Of a stretch of 64,000 bases of DNA, positions 1-11,767 are shown piece after piece. Numbering within the stretch: position 1 is the first letter of the stretch; every line of letters begins with the position of its first letter. The notes beneath the pieces were generated by a model. It was not told the DNA's origin. It was given only the letters and a program-made list of their open reading frames with translations, and did no database searches. The position numbers were made by a program, and so were the translations under genes. Origin of the DNA: Diphasiastrum complanatum (lineage: Eukaryota > Streptophyta > Lycopodiopsida > Lycopodiales > Lycopodiaceae); the NCBI GenBank assembly GCA_029204225.1, contig CM055114.1:13636144-13700143 (forward strand), given 5' to 3'.

Positions 1-1060
1 TTCTTTTGTGACTCAGCTCCTGCAAACTATTGTTACCACCATTTCTTCCAAACCTTCTATCGCCACTCAACCCCCACCAGCTATACCTATCCAAGATCAA
101 CCCAGCTCTTCACAACTCCCTCCACAACACGAACCCTATATTCCTCCATTCCCTGACATTTCTTTCAACTAGCCAGATCTTCACAACTACCCAGATCTAT
201 CTCAACTACCTAGATCTATCTCAACTCCTTCCTTATTTGGGTCCTTGGGAGCAGCTGCCCCACTTCAATGCAAAAGACAATGTGGGAAAATAACAATGAA
301 TGCATATTTATTTGCCCATGCTATTTCAGACTATTAGTCATTTTGGGACACTACCATCCAGGAAAACCTCATTGACAAAGCAGTTACAAGAGGCGACCGA
401 AGCAGCCAAGCACGCCAACGAACAAGTAGCACATGCACATCAGGACGAAGAACTCACCTTCGACCAAATGGATCAAATGCACGTGGTCATAGACGAGCTT
501 CAAGCATAGATAAACCAGAAGGACATACAGTTGAGCTTGCTCCAGCAACGTTATAAGTGACGAAAGTACATGGGCCTTCAGCAAGAGAGTCTTCGTGATA
601 TGATTTATGAGCTAACCACTTTTTTGGCATCATTCCAAGGTGGCAGACCCTCCCCGCCTCCTATAAATACTTGGGGTTTTCCCTTGAAGAAGAGAGAGAT
701 AAATGAATAGAGATTTATTTATTCTATATTTTGGGATTCAATTCTAAGGATTCATTTTATAAATTGAGTTTCATGAGTATTGATTGTTATGAGAAAATTA
801 TTGGTGAGATTTCAAGCTTTTGGATGCTTAATTTTGTATGGTTGTGATTCTCTCATCATGTATGTAGTGAGAGATTGGATCATAGGTGGAGAACTTCCTG
901 TGACAAAGTATTTGTAGTTTCATATCATTCTATCAACACATTCTTGAGAGGGTTAAGAGTTATTTGATCAATTAAAAAGTTATCTTTTTGAGAGATTATG
1001 TGAGGAAGCACTCGCCTCGTCTCCCGCGTCTCGACATCATACTCAGCCACCACCGTCAAT
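1..1060. other. Unassigned region, possible LTR-like segment
   Basis: No gene is recognised here. Short open frames (30-293 and 300-509, plus) have biased composition: the first is Pro/Leu/Thr-rich, the second Gln/Ala/His-rich and helix-prone, as in gag spacers. A TATA-like CTATAAATAC at 661-670 is followed by purine-rich then AT-rich sequence, which would fit the U3-R part of an LTR. I found neither terminal TG/CA pairs nor a primer-binding site, so this remains a suggestion. Confidence 0.25.
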
Positions 1061-1161
1061 TGTGCCCATACCCCATGCTGTAACTCGCTCTGCACTACTC
1101 GTTCCCCCAGCCACTACAACCACCCTCAACTCTGATTCCTCACATGGGCCATCTGTGACAA

Positions 1162-2150
1162 TTGGATATACCATTCTCGGATCACAGTTACCCAAGCCAT
1201 CTCACCCCACAATCTACCGCTATGTCACTGAATACACAACGGTTTATAAATATGTTCGATGATTTTGACCCGTTACAGGCAGATGAACAATTTGTGATGC
1301 CTTTGAGTCCAGGACCCTTTGAACCAAAATTTTTCAGAATGGGATTTGATCAATTCCATGAAACTTTTGATTCAGCACCACAATTTCAGTCAGGCCAACA
1401 AGCAGATCAGGCACCCGAAACCATCAGAGACGCTTCTTCAGTTGTATCTCCGAAGCAGTTCGATGCCCAACTACCAGATGAGTTTTAAGAAGAAGATATC
1501 TTTGAAGAGGAAGATGAACAAGCAAAAATTCAAGGCCAATCACGACAATCCATGGGATCTAGACCTCCTGATGCTGCCACGTTTGACAATCTTGGATTTT
1601 AGTGCCGCCCTTGGAATTCTTTCACACTTTAGACGAATGATCCAGACTATGCTTAATTAGAAGATGACAATGGAAAACACTCTCATCAGCCAGAAACTCA
1701 TCCAGTTAAATAGAGAGTTGAAGATCACAAAACAACATGAAGACAAATTGGAAGGAGGGCTGAAAAGGCACAACAACATGCAGATGCCTTTTATCAACTC
1801 TCTAGAATGTGCTAACAGCTGCACAAGATCAGGTTGACAAAGCCGTTTAGGATGCCAAATAGCAAGTTCTATCATTGCAAGGGCAATTGAAATGGCCAAC
1901 CTTGATAAAGAAATGATTGTAGGAGAATCAGATGTCACAACCACGGAGCACGACAATTATCTTTACACGGAAGCTCCAGATCGTCCTGTTCCTAAAGAGA
2001 AAATCAGTTATATGTTTAAAAAGATTGAGACATATCATCATGCATTGTCTGAATTCCAAGACAGATTCGATCGATTCAAGGGCAAGACATCAGTTGAGTT
2101 GGCAATGACAAAGTTTGTCATAAGAGAATATGAAAAAGTCACCGCTCAGG
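1162..2150 (+). pseudogene. Gag-like relic of an LTR element, broken
   Basis: Open segments at 1162-1488, 1319-1660 and 1892-2150 lie in different frames, as expected for a decayed coding region. The peptide at about 1222 (MSLNTQRFINMFDDFDPL) resembles the one at 18056 (MSPATQRFMGLFNDSNPL), so the two regions belong to one repeat family. The segment from 1892 is charged and helix-prone (KISYMFKKIETYHHALSEF). There is no protease or reverse transcriptase nearby to fix the class; Gypsy-type gag is the best guess. At about 2150-2160 the frame runs into an antisense Copia fragment. Confidence 0.4.
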
Positions 2151-2159
2151 TATTGCAAA

Positions 2160-3209
2160 CAAGCCCCCAGATTCATCTTCTCTTCAATGGTGTCATTAAG
2201 AAACGCAGTTTGGACGTCCATCTGGTGAACTTCAAGGTTGGTTGCAACTGCATAGGAAAGAAGTAAACAAATTGAAGCATGCTTTACCACAAGATTGAAG
2301 GTTTCAGAATAATCCAGATCTGGGATATGAGAGAAGCCTTTGGCTACCAATCTGGCCTTGTATCAATTTATTTTACCTTCAACATCATACTTCACCTTGA
2401 ACAACCACTTGCATGGGATCGGATTTCTATCCTTTGGCAGCTCAGTCACAGTCCATGTTTGATTCTCAATCAGAGAATCAAATTCTCCATCCATGGCAGC
2501 CTTACTGGTCAATCAGGTGTTGACATAACCTCATGAACTGTGTTTAGTTCTTGCACAAAATAATAGGCCGGATCATCCATGAATTAGGATGGAGGCTCGT
2601 TATGTTGAGGTTTTGACTCACTATCAAAGTCAGTATTGATTTTTGGGTTTTCCACCCTAGGGTCGGATTTTGGATTTCCGATCCTTGGATCGGATTTTGA
2701 ATTTTCGACCCTTGGGTCAGATTTTTCTGGAGCTTTCTCCTTGTGATCGAAAAACTGATCCTCCAAGAAAATGACATCTCTACTCGTTAATGTCTTTCTG
2801 AGTGATCAAGTTGTAGAGCTTGTATGCCTTGTGATATGGGGAGTAGCCAATGAAAATTGATTTTCTGCTCTTGTCATCCAGCTTCTTTCTTAGATCTTCA
2901 GGGATCTGAGCATAGGCAATGCATCCTAACACTCAAGTATATTTGAGTGATGGCTTCAATCCAATCCACACTTAATAAGGTGTCTTGCCATTCAAGGAGT
3001 TAATGATGGATCGATTTTGCAGGTAGGCAGCTGTAGTGACAGCTTCTGCCCAAAATGAGAGGCATGGGCCATCAAGCTTTTGGCACTCTCTATCAGTGTC
3101 CAATTCTTCCGTTCTGCTACTCCATTTGACTGAGGTGAGTAGCTCGTGGTGAATTGTTGGAGTATTCCACAAGCCTTGCAGAATTCCTTGAACTCGATGG
3201 AGATGTATT
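2160..3209 (-). pseudogene. Copia pol relic (integrase to reverse transcriptase)
   Basis: Read on the minus strand, this gives the end of a Ty1/Copia integrase core (TSYSPQSNGVAERKN near 3130), the integrase tail (GKTPY near 2975, then LGCIAYAQIPEDLRKKLD), a linker of repeated short SDPRVENPK-type units (2584-2766), and the start of the reverse transcriptase (MVAKGFSHIPDLDYSETF, then HQMDVQTAFLND at 2170-2350). Stops and frame changes are present. The integrase is cut at 3209 by the LTR beginning at 3210, so that Gypsy LTR inserted into this Copia copy. The fragment ends near 2160, before the catalytic YVDD. Confidence 0.8.
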
Positions 3210-4086
<877 letters not shown>

Positions 4087-4087
4087 G

Positions 4088-4106
4088 TGGTGCCGATGCC
4101 GGGGAT
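4088..4106 (+). promoter_or_regulatory. tRNA-Asp-type primer-binding site
   Basis: TGGTGCCGATGCCGGGGAT lies one base after the LTR end at 4086. Plant Athila/Tat-type Gypsy elements use TGGCGCCGTTGCCGGGGA-like sites complementary to tRNA-Asp. This site differs at only two positions from that form and would prime minus-strand DNA synthesis. Confidence 0.75.
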
Positions 4107-5107
4107 AGGCTTTCACTAACTAGTTTAGTTGCTTTCTTAGTTGTTTTTGTATTTTTTAGAGTGTTTTTAGGTGGATTTTGAGTAGAGTTAGTTTGTTTTC
4201 TGTATTTTCGTGTGCTTGGATTGTTCACAGCTAGCGGAGGAGGTGTGAGGGGTAGAGGAGGCCCTAAACAACCTCTAAGGGCTTGACATCCAGCCAAAAA
4301 CCTTGGAAAACCAAAAAAACACAAAAATTTGCATTTTGGAGGAAAAAAGAGGCAAAATTCTCATCAAATTTTTTCTCCAAAACTAGTGGGAACCAACCCT
4401 CGCATGACTGGCAGTAGCTCTATGGTACTTTTAGACCTACATAGAAGCCTGCGAGAGTTAGTTCCAAGCAGATCTTGAAAAATAAGAGAAAAACCATAAA
4501 AAATTTCAAAAAACCCTTGTAAAAAACCAAAAAAATTCATATCATCCTAAGAACTCTCGCAGAGCTCTCTGAAGTTCCATCTCTATGAGACCAGGGCATA
4601 GAGAAGCTTGCAAGAGTTAGTTTCCAGTCTAAGTGCTCTTGTGAAGATTCCCAATGAGAAAAAGACGGAAAAATCCAACAAAACCCTCGTAGACACAAAA
4701 GTTTTCAGTCCCAGTGATCAAGAACCCTCGCAGAGAATTCTGAAGTTCCATCTCAGTGAGACAAGAATACAGAAGAGCCTGCAAGAGTTAGTTTGATTCT
4801 AGTGAGTAGAAAATTGGATTTGAGTGCTTGAAAATCACTAAAATCAAAAGATCTATCAAATCCTCGCAGAAGTAGTAACTCTCGTAGACCAGTCCATTGC
4901 GCACGGACCTAACTCAGAGCACTTATCCAATCTGGAAAAGGTGCTGAAGAAATGCCGCGAGTATCAAATATATTTGAACCCATAAAACTGTCAGTTTTGG
5001 GTGACACATGGCCTAATTGTCGACATATATTATCCAGACATGGGATCGCCACAGACCTGTCAAAGATAAGGATTATTGTGATTTGCAACACCAGGAATGA
5101 CCCGCAG
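4107..5107 (+). other. Untranslated leader of the Gypsy element, with internal repeats
   Basis: There is no substantial reading frame. The region follows the PBS and is rich in A-runs, as in the long leaders of Athila-like elements. It contains three imperfect copies of a roughly 72-bp unit (about 4390-4463, 4551-4623 and 4722-4794), each running from an AACCCTCGC/AACTCTCGC start to a GCGAGAGTTAGT/GCAAGAGTTAGT end. Its gag is absent: the sequence runs into an antisense LTR at 5108. Confidence 0.55.
4390..4794. repeat. Three spaced copies of a ~72-bp unit
   Basis: Copies at 4551-4623 and 4722-4794 are 171 bp apart and share the blocks TGAAGTTCCATCTC and GCAAGAGTTAGTTT. A more diverged copy lies at about 4390-4463. 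They are separated by A-rich spacers. Confidence 0.7.
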
Positions 5108-5596
5108 TGTAAAGACCACTAGGAAAAACCCCTAAGATGAGGATAGAAAAACACAAGAGAGACTGTGGAGCAAAACTACCCAACCAATCCTAGATCCCTC
5201 CTGGAGAATCCTCTTGGATCTAGCCCCCAAGCCATGCCATGTGATAGCAAGAGGAGAAGAGCTCAACAGGAAACCTAGACCAAGTCGTCGACGGGATAAT
5301 CTCTACCTCAATATATAGAGAGTAGGATCCTGTGCATGAGTCCATGCAATCCCCACGCAGGTCAACTATAAATAGATCACAGCTCTTCATGCATACCTCC
5401 TGCCTAGGTCAGTCACATGTACATGCACTACTCCACATGTCTCAATTAGAGTGTCTGGGTCCTCTCAAGGTCATTGGTCACCAACAGGCCTTGATTTGGA
5501 ATTAAAATCTAGGCATGACCAATAATCTCGAACACTGGAGGGCCGGTCTACCATATTAAAACTATTTCATGTCCTTAGTAGAATATGGCCGTAACA
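5108..5596 (-). repeat. 3' LTR (489 bp) of an antisense Gypsy element
   Basis: On the minus strand the LTR starts TGTTACGGCC at 5596 and ends GGTCTTTACA at 5108. Directly upstream on the minus strand is a polypurine tract (TTTAAGGGAGGAAGAA, about 5597-5615) preceded by a GAGGACAGAACCTG block, the typical end of a chromovirus-type Gypsy. This fixes the border and the orientation. No matching 5' LTR was found. Confidence 0.75.
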
Positions 5597-5639
5597 TTCT
5601 TCCTCCCTTAAACAGGTTCTGTCCTCAAAACAGGAAAAA

Positions 5640-5900
5640 TAAAACATGAAACTATTCCTTGAGCTTTCAAATCTTACCCATGAAACTATTCTTTGAGCTT
5701 TCAAATCTTACCCATGAACCATTTTTCTTAGTTTGATCTTTCCATCTGAATAAGTACTCAGAGATGCAACAATATTTTAATTGCATGCCCCTACTCATGA
5801 ATATTGATTCAAATTCCCAAAGATACACTGAGCTATAAATATTCCAAATGGGTTGATCTATTCCAAAACAAAATTCCATCACCTTCATGTAACCCCAATT
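5640..5900 (-). pseudogene. Integrase C-terminal chromodomain-like remnant
   Basis: The minus-strand frame contains CISEYLFRWKDQTKKNGSW, which matches the EYLVKWK...E-TWE core of the chromodomain at the end of chromovirus integrases. It lies where expected, just before the polypurine tract and 3' LTR. A 34-bp direct duplication (about 5647-5713) repeats the codons after it. The catalytic integrase core is missing. Confidence 0.5.
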
Positions 5901-6600
5901 ACATGAACCATTGGGTGAATTACTTTATTTCAGAAATCAAATCCAAAAGCTAGAGAAATTCCATGTCGATTTCTTGTAGAAAATAAGGCTTCTTGGTACA
6001 AATATTTTAAGAACATCAGTATATTCTAAAATACCACAATTCAGTCATCTAAAATCTCTAGGAGATCCATCAAGTCTCAGACAATCACAACTTAATCCAG
6101 AGTACTGCAGTTACTCAAATGAGTTAGCAATCCATTCCTAGCATCACATGCCAGTAAATAAGCAATTATCTGTTTCTTAATAGATTTATCTGTCTCCTAT
6201 AAATCTGGAGATATAGACTGAACTTTGTACACAAGCACTTATAGACTACAATCAGTAAGATAAGCAAATCCCTCATGAGTATGCAAATACTTAATGAAAA
6301 TGCCTGTGAAATCCACACAATCCAAGTATGTACGAGAGTAAAGAAATTTGGAGTTCAACCAACAGATCTATTGATCAAGAATTACTCATTATCTTAAGAA
6401 TCTTCACAGTGATATACACATGTTTCATTATGCTCTTGAATTAGATTTGTGAGATAGATCTTGGAATTCAATCATGCTTGATCTATTGTGGATACGCCAA
6501 TTACATTTCTACTAAATATGATGAATGTTGCATGGATATCAACCGATCCAATTCCATCCAAAGTTCGATCAGGTAAAGGAATCTTGCTCACAACAACATC
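5900..6600. other. Unassigned interior of the antisense Gypsy relic
   Basis: No domain is recognised on either strand. By position this would have held reverse transcriptase, RNase H and most of integrase. The short protease-to-LTR distance (about 1.2 kb) shows that most of pol was deleted or replaced. Confidence 0.4.
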
Positions 6601-7103
6601 TCATTGACACACATACCCTGTTATACAATCCACTATAGCAAGAGCTTGATCCCAATTAACAGGTTCTGTTTGAGAGTTAGTGTGAACTCCCACATTTTTT
6701 ACTTGTCGATCACAAGTATTATTCGTTGTTGATGAATCATCATCCCCTTTTTGGACCACTGGTTTGATTGTCCAAGTCATTGGATCAACTTTGACTGCAC
6801 GCTCACAATTCTCAAATGTAATTTTTCCATACCCTAGTTTTGAATTACTTGCACAACTCGTAACCATGGACATCCCAATAAAACACGATAAACGTTTGAT
6901 GCATCACGTGAGTCCATTACTACAAAAGTAATGACAAACTGAACTCCAACAATCTTGACATGTATGTCTTCCATTATGCCCTTAGGGGAACCGTGGTCTT
7001 CAGCTAGCTTAATAGCAAAAGTTGTAGGCTTCATCTTTGTAAGGCCCCATTTGGCACATAGCTTTGTTGAAATCAGGTTAACTCCTGAACCTCCATCTAT
7101 CAC
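6601..7103 (-). pseudogene. Retroviral-type aspartic protease of a Gypsy relic
   Basis: The frame at 6834-7103 reads MIDGGSGVNLISTKLCAKWG, with DGG in place of the usual D-S/T-G-A active-site triad, and later VYRVLLGCPWLR, the conserved LLGxPWL region. A second frame (6601-6873) continues after a frameshift (KLGYGKITFENCERAVKV). The plus-strand relic at 17.3-17.97 kb contains the near-identical MIDGGSEVNLISTKLC, so both are copies of one family. Confidence 0.7.
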
Positions 7104-7486
7104 GCCTGTCTCTTTATCAGATTGTTTGTGTTGTATTGGCAGGGTAATGTTTCTTTGCTCACTTTCTCAAGCTTCCCCTACATTTAGTACTTTGTTTGAT
7201 TCTTCAGACCTGGTGCAAAATAGTGGCTCCTGTTGGACTTTTGGTTCAATCTGAGTCACATTTCTCCGCTAATACTTCTTTTGCTTGAGGCACCAACTTA
7301 AGAAATTCTCCCAATGTAATACCATCTTGCTAGATAGAATATTCATGATCAGTCTGTTTACGACGCTTCAGGTTCTGTCATCTTGAAGGATTCTTCCTGA
7401 TGATGTAACTGAATATTAACCTCTATTTGTGGATTATGTATTTCGGTTGAAGCTTTAGCGGCTTCCAAAGCCTTTTTTTCTTGCAA

Positions 7487-7753
7487 CTATTTAATCCACC
7501 ACCTCATATTTTGGTATTTTTTCTTTTCTGAGTTGAGATTCGGATACACCTCTGATGCAGTAGATATATTAGTAGATGGCATAAATTCAGCAAGTGCTAG
7601 ATCAATAGCAACGTCTTTATGCTTCTGAGCTCTAGTAACAACCATCAATGGTAGACTTGGTTTAGTAGGTTGGGCTGCTGGTCTTTTTTTTGTAATCATA
7701 TTCAATGGAGCAGTTACTAGTGGTGATTTTGGTCTTGTTGTGTTGGATTTCAA
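7487..7753 (-). pseudogene. Gag-pol linker fragment of the same Gypsy family
   Basis: The minus-strand peptide MVVTRAQKHKDVAI...VYPNLNSEKKKYQNMRWWIK aligns with MAVTRAQNHKEVVV...VYLNLNSDNKKYHRMRQWIK at 17319 on the plus strand. In that copy it lies between the gag zinc knuckles and the protease, and the order is the same here. No zinc knuckle is visible beyond 7753. Confidence 0.6.
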
Positions 7754-8620
7754 TGCTCAGGCTCAAATCATTTGGTAATGAACATCCTGAGAAACCTATA
7801 TATACTTATTCTTTAAAAACACAAAAATTAGGAAGGCTCGAAAAATTTAGGATCGAATTTTTCCGACCCAATGTCATTCTCAAAGAGAGATTTTTTGACC
7901 CTGGATCAGATCGGATCGGGCGGGTCTAATTTTTTCGGACATCTTCGACCCTGGACCGGATTGGATTGGGTCTAATAAATCTGACCCTTTGTATAAATCT
8001 GAATCTTTGTATAAATCCGACCCAGTGTATAAATTTTGACCCTTTGTAAAATCCGACCCAGTGTATAGATTTTGACCATTTGTAAAATTCCGACCCTTTG
8101 TACTGTCAACTCAAAAATATGACCCATGTCGCGACATTGACAGGCCGCCTACTTCTGTACATAACTCTCTAACAAAAATGACGACATTCTACTTCAAGAC
8201 AAGTGTAGTTAATCAAGTACATTAATGTCAGCTTTCAATGCACTGATCATTTGACTTTCAATCATCAAGGAAGACTTGCATTGGAGTCAACGCACTAATC
8301 AGGCTGTCATCCTACAGGCGTTTTGTTGTAAATAGTTAAGTTCAGTTTTCAAGTTGGGTAATCAGTTAGCTATCAACGAACAGAGCTGAAGACTGTTTGT
8401 GCCCACTGTTTTTGTGCCCAACTTCAAGCATTGTACTCAGTTTTGATCATTATCAGAGTGCATTTTTGTTTCACTACTGTTTTCATTTGCGCATTGTAAT
8501 ATCTGATTCATCCTGAATTCGTCTTTACTGGTAACTATCGCATTTCCGATCCACACCTGCTCACCACTTCCACTACAAGTCCAGTTAGCTAGGATGACAT
8601 TTCCCCTCACTCAAGCTTTG
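7754..8620. other. Noncoding segment, possible LTR with satellite-like array
   Basis: No gene is seen. It holds the 18-bp tandem array at 7977-8102 and then T-rich sequence (8110-8575) with the look of an LTR 3' half, ending CACTTCCACTACA. I could not find a PBS after it, so the LTR reading is weak. Confidence 0.3.
7977..8102. repeat. Degenerate ~18-bp tandem repeat, about 7 copies
   Basis: Successive units alternate between AATCTGACCCTTTGTATA-like and AATCCGACCCAGTGTATA-like versions, with some AATTTTGACC variants. Looser GACCC-containing words continue upstream to about 7860. Confidence 0.75.
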
Positions 8621-8639
8621 AGAGGCTTTAAAAAAACTT

Positions 8640-9140
8640 AGCCGGAGGGCTCGGAGTCCACTAGTGGTGTGGACGGAGGATATGAACAATAGTTTTGAGT
8701 TGCTTAAGAAAACTGTGACAAGTGCACCAATCCTGATCATTGGCGATTCTAGAAAACCATTTGTAGTTAGGACCGATGCTAGTGATTATGCGATTGGAGC
8801 TGTCATAATGCAGGATGGACATCCTGTTGCTTTTGAAAGCAAGAAACTCAATCCAGCTCAATCTAGGTATTGTACCTATGAAAATGAGCTTTTTGCTCTT
8901 ATTCATGCCTTGAAAATTTGGCAACATTATTTGTATGGAGCCAAATTTGATGTTTTGACGAATCATCAAACACTTCGTTATTTCTGTGATGCTACAGATT
9001 TAAAAGGGAGACAAGCTAGATGGGCTGAGCTAATGCAGGTATTTGACTTCTCAATACGATATTCTAAAGGAAGTCAAAACACTCTAGCGGATGCTTTGAG
9101 TCGTTTACCGGTTATTAATCAGTTAAGCTTTACTGATATA
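8640..9140 (+). pseudogene. Gypsy RNase H domain fragment
   Basis: The open frame from 8664 starts in the reverse transcriptase tail (FELLKKTVTSAPIL) and covers the RNase H domain: VVRTDASDYAIGAV with the first catalytic Asp, the YENELFALIHAL Glu region, LTNHQTLRYF, and ADALSRLP at the end. The third motif has TNHQ where TDHQ is usual, so one catalytic residue is changed. The conserved sequence stops near 9120 and the frame runs on to 9230 in unrelated sequence. Reverse transcriptase and integrase are absent. Confidence 0.8.
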
Positions 9141-9230
9141 CAACCGGTGTTATTTCAATTTTTCCAAGGAATTTTGAGTCCGATCTTTTTTTGGGAAAGT
9201 ATTGGTACTTTCCAGAGTCGATTCGGGTAA

Positions 9231-10200
9231 GCAGGAACTAGTTATGGATCTAAAATTTCTAGCAAGTTAATTCACTTTGAAGTAGTTGAAATTCAGGTTG
9301 CATGTTGGATCTTCCCATGTATTTGGATTCTAGGCTCTTTTGTGGCCAAATTTGGAGTGTTTTCCATGAGGCACAAAATCGAGGGTAGAATTCAGAATCC
9401 AGCAAGTTCAAATCAATTGGTTGGTTATAACTCTGTATTTTGGATTGCATGTGGATATGGAAAACGTTCTTGCCATTAAATTCCAATTGAGCATGGTGAA
9501 AAAATCTATTTTTTGCTTGTTTTTTTAATGAAATTGGATGGTAGGAGGCTGTTGAACATCAATTGAAACTGGGAAAAAATGAATCAAGAAGTTAGAGCCA
9601 AGAATTCCAGCAATTGGGTTTGTAGGAAGTCAAAATTTGACCATTTTTGGTGAATTTTGGGGGGTGGATTTCTCTAAATCCATAAGGGGATCATTCTGGA
9701 TTTTTTACAGCATGATTTGTATTCCTTTTTACCTTCCCAACAAGCTATCAGACCTGTAAATTGATGGGTAGAGACTTATGCTTCAATTCCATCAAGTTGT
9801 AGCAATTTTGACTTCTAGAAATAAAAAATTCATGGTTATCAGCCCATACGACTTTATAGGATCTGTATGAAGCCTTCATGAAACTCTTAAAGACCATTTA
9901 AGACTATTTGGATCATCACTTTTAGGCTTGGTTGAGTGTTTGCAAGTTTTTGTAAGTCAATCCATTTTATCCACAAAACCTCTCACAATCTCTCTCAATT
10001 GCTAGTGACATCAATAATTAACATCAATCTTAGTTGCATCTAAGTGGTATACTAACTTCAATGGTTCATAGTTGTCAATTGTGATTCTACACCTCTAGCT
10101 TCTCTTCTCAATTTTGATAGGAATCTTGGGGCCCACCTTAACAACTTTTGGTCTCTCAATATCTTTCTTTTCTAGTAGCAACTTATCAAGTGCATGTTCA
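9231..10200. other. Unassigned AT-rich region
   Basis: I see no coding region, RNA gene or repeat that can be supported here. The longest frame (9259-9486, minus) has no recognisable motif. Confidence 0.4.
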
Positions 10201-10207
10201 TTTGCCA

Positions 10208-10441
10208 CAAGAATTAAGTTATCATTTGTAACATGGTTTTTTGTAGTCCGATTCGTTGTTTTGTGTGCTCATGTGTGTCGTCACCATGCATCCCGACTCT
10301 TCCATGGATTTTTCCACATCATTTGGCACAAGAAGTTATCAATTGGCACATGGTTTTTAATAGTCCGATTTGTTGTTTTTTGTGCTCATGTGTGTCGTCA
10401 CCATGCATCCCGACTCTTCCATGGATTCTTCCACATCATTT
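10208..10441. repeat. 117-bp direct tandem duplication
   Basis: Two copies, each running from CAAGAA...TTATCA to CCATGGATT(C/T)TTCCACATCATTT, are offset by 117 bp and share a long near-identical core (for example GTGTGTCGTCACCATGCATC in both). The period is a multiple of three. Confidence 0.85.
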
Positions 10442-10529
10442 AGTCCAATTAGAATTCCTTCATTGGAGTGACCACACTTGAGTATCCTTACTGGTTTTGA
10501 TAGTATGGTTTGGGCTCCAACATTTTGGT

Positions 10530-10900
10530 GATTATGCACACTAGGGAGGGTTGTTACTTCCTTTGAAGCGTTTACTTTTATTCAACATTGGCCAGCCATT
10601 CTTGCCACACATATTACATTTTGCAAAGGTCACACCTTTGCAAAATTGACATGTTGTTTCCTTTGGTTTATTAGGTTTTCCATTTCCAATAAGGTTTCAT
10701 TGATGGTTAAGAAAGTTCACATCTAGTGTTAATGATTTTATATTCGCACTCAACACATCCATATAGTTCATGTTTGATGCAAACAACACATAGCCTCCCA
10801 TAGCTAGTTCTATTGGTATGGTGGGCAACATGTTTATTGAGCTCGACGATTACATCTCTATGCATATGAACTGATCGTAATGGATTAGTTTTTCTAATAA
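10530..10900 (-). pseudogene. Gag-like fragment with a cysteine cluster
   Basis: One minus-strand frame reads INMLPTIPIELAMGGYVLF...NFLNHQ, a stop, then KPNKPKETTCQFCKGVTFAKC and CNMCGKNGW. The Cys spacing recalls a degraded gag zinc finger, and downstream on the minus strand lies the 117-bp duplication. The family cannot be named, and it could also be a fragment of an unknown gene. Confidence 0.3.
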
Positions 10901-11767
10901 ATGAGTACTAAGGAACAACTGTATGAAATACAGGTCAACTCGCTTGCTGGACAAAGGACACTTGTGAGTAACTTGGTGCCACCCTTTGTCAACTATCAGA
11001 GTAACTAACCTATTATGGTGCTTGGTTCATCACTTTTGTTCCAAACTATCCTTTTTGACTTCATTCCTTCAATCATAGTTACTACTTCCTCTATGTTCAT
11101 TGCGTGAGGTGGTGCAAAAGCACACTACCAGATATCCCCACCACAACGATTCTGACTGGAGAATTTTTCTGATCTGAGTTTGAAAGAGGATTCAAAGAGC
11201 TTTCATAATGGAAATCATGCAATTCAGTAAGGCTGCTTGTGTACACACTTCTCCTCTAACCCTTGTTATTTGATACTAAATGATGTCACATCATTATCTC
11301 CTGTACTGACTCAGCTTGTGTTGACAAGTAGGAAAGATTTCAGAAACTCAAGCAACCCAAAAATTGTGTGATAAGATAGTGCCACGTAGGAGATGAGTTA
11401 ATGTACAATTTGTGAGGATATATATCTATATTATGTCTGGGATACTACCTGACATAACTAGGAGACGTGCATTCTTCAATCTGATCAAATCCACCAAACA
11501 ACTCTTAGACCATCAACTCCACATATAGCACGGATTTGATTCTACCATCTCTCCTCCCATGGGCACCCAATTTGTCAAAAGATTTTAGCAAACGGTAATT
11601 CTCAGCTTATGAAAAGCCGAAGTTCTGGAACTCCCTAGTCTTTACAGATGAAACATAATATCTGTGTTCTGCATCAGTGAATGCTCGAATCTGGCAGGAG
11701 TTTGGAATGGAAAGAGAGAAGTCACAGGAGGAATCCTGTGTACCGGGGTTTTGTAAATCAACACTCG
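10900..11767. other. No gene seen; 3' flank of the PPR gene
   Basis: Nothing recognisable on either strand. The part next to 11768 would be the 3' untranslated region of the minus-strand PPR gene. Confidence 0.4.

Noticed and set aside
7977-8102. Considered a CRISPR-like array
   Set aside because: Units are contiguous with no unique spacers and the DNA is eukaryotic.
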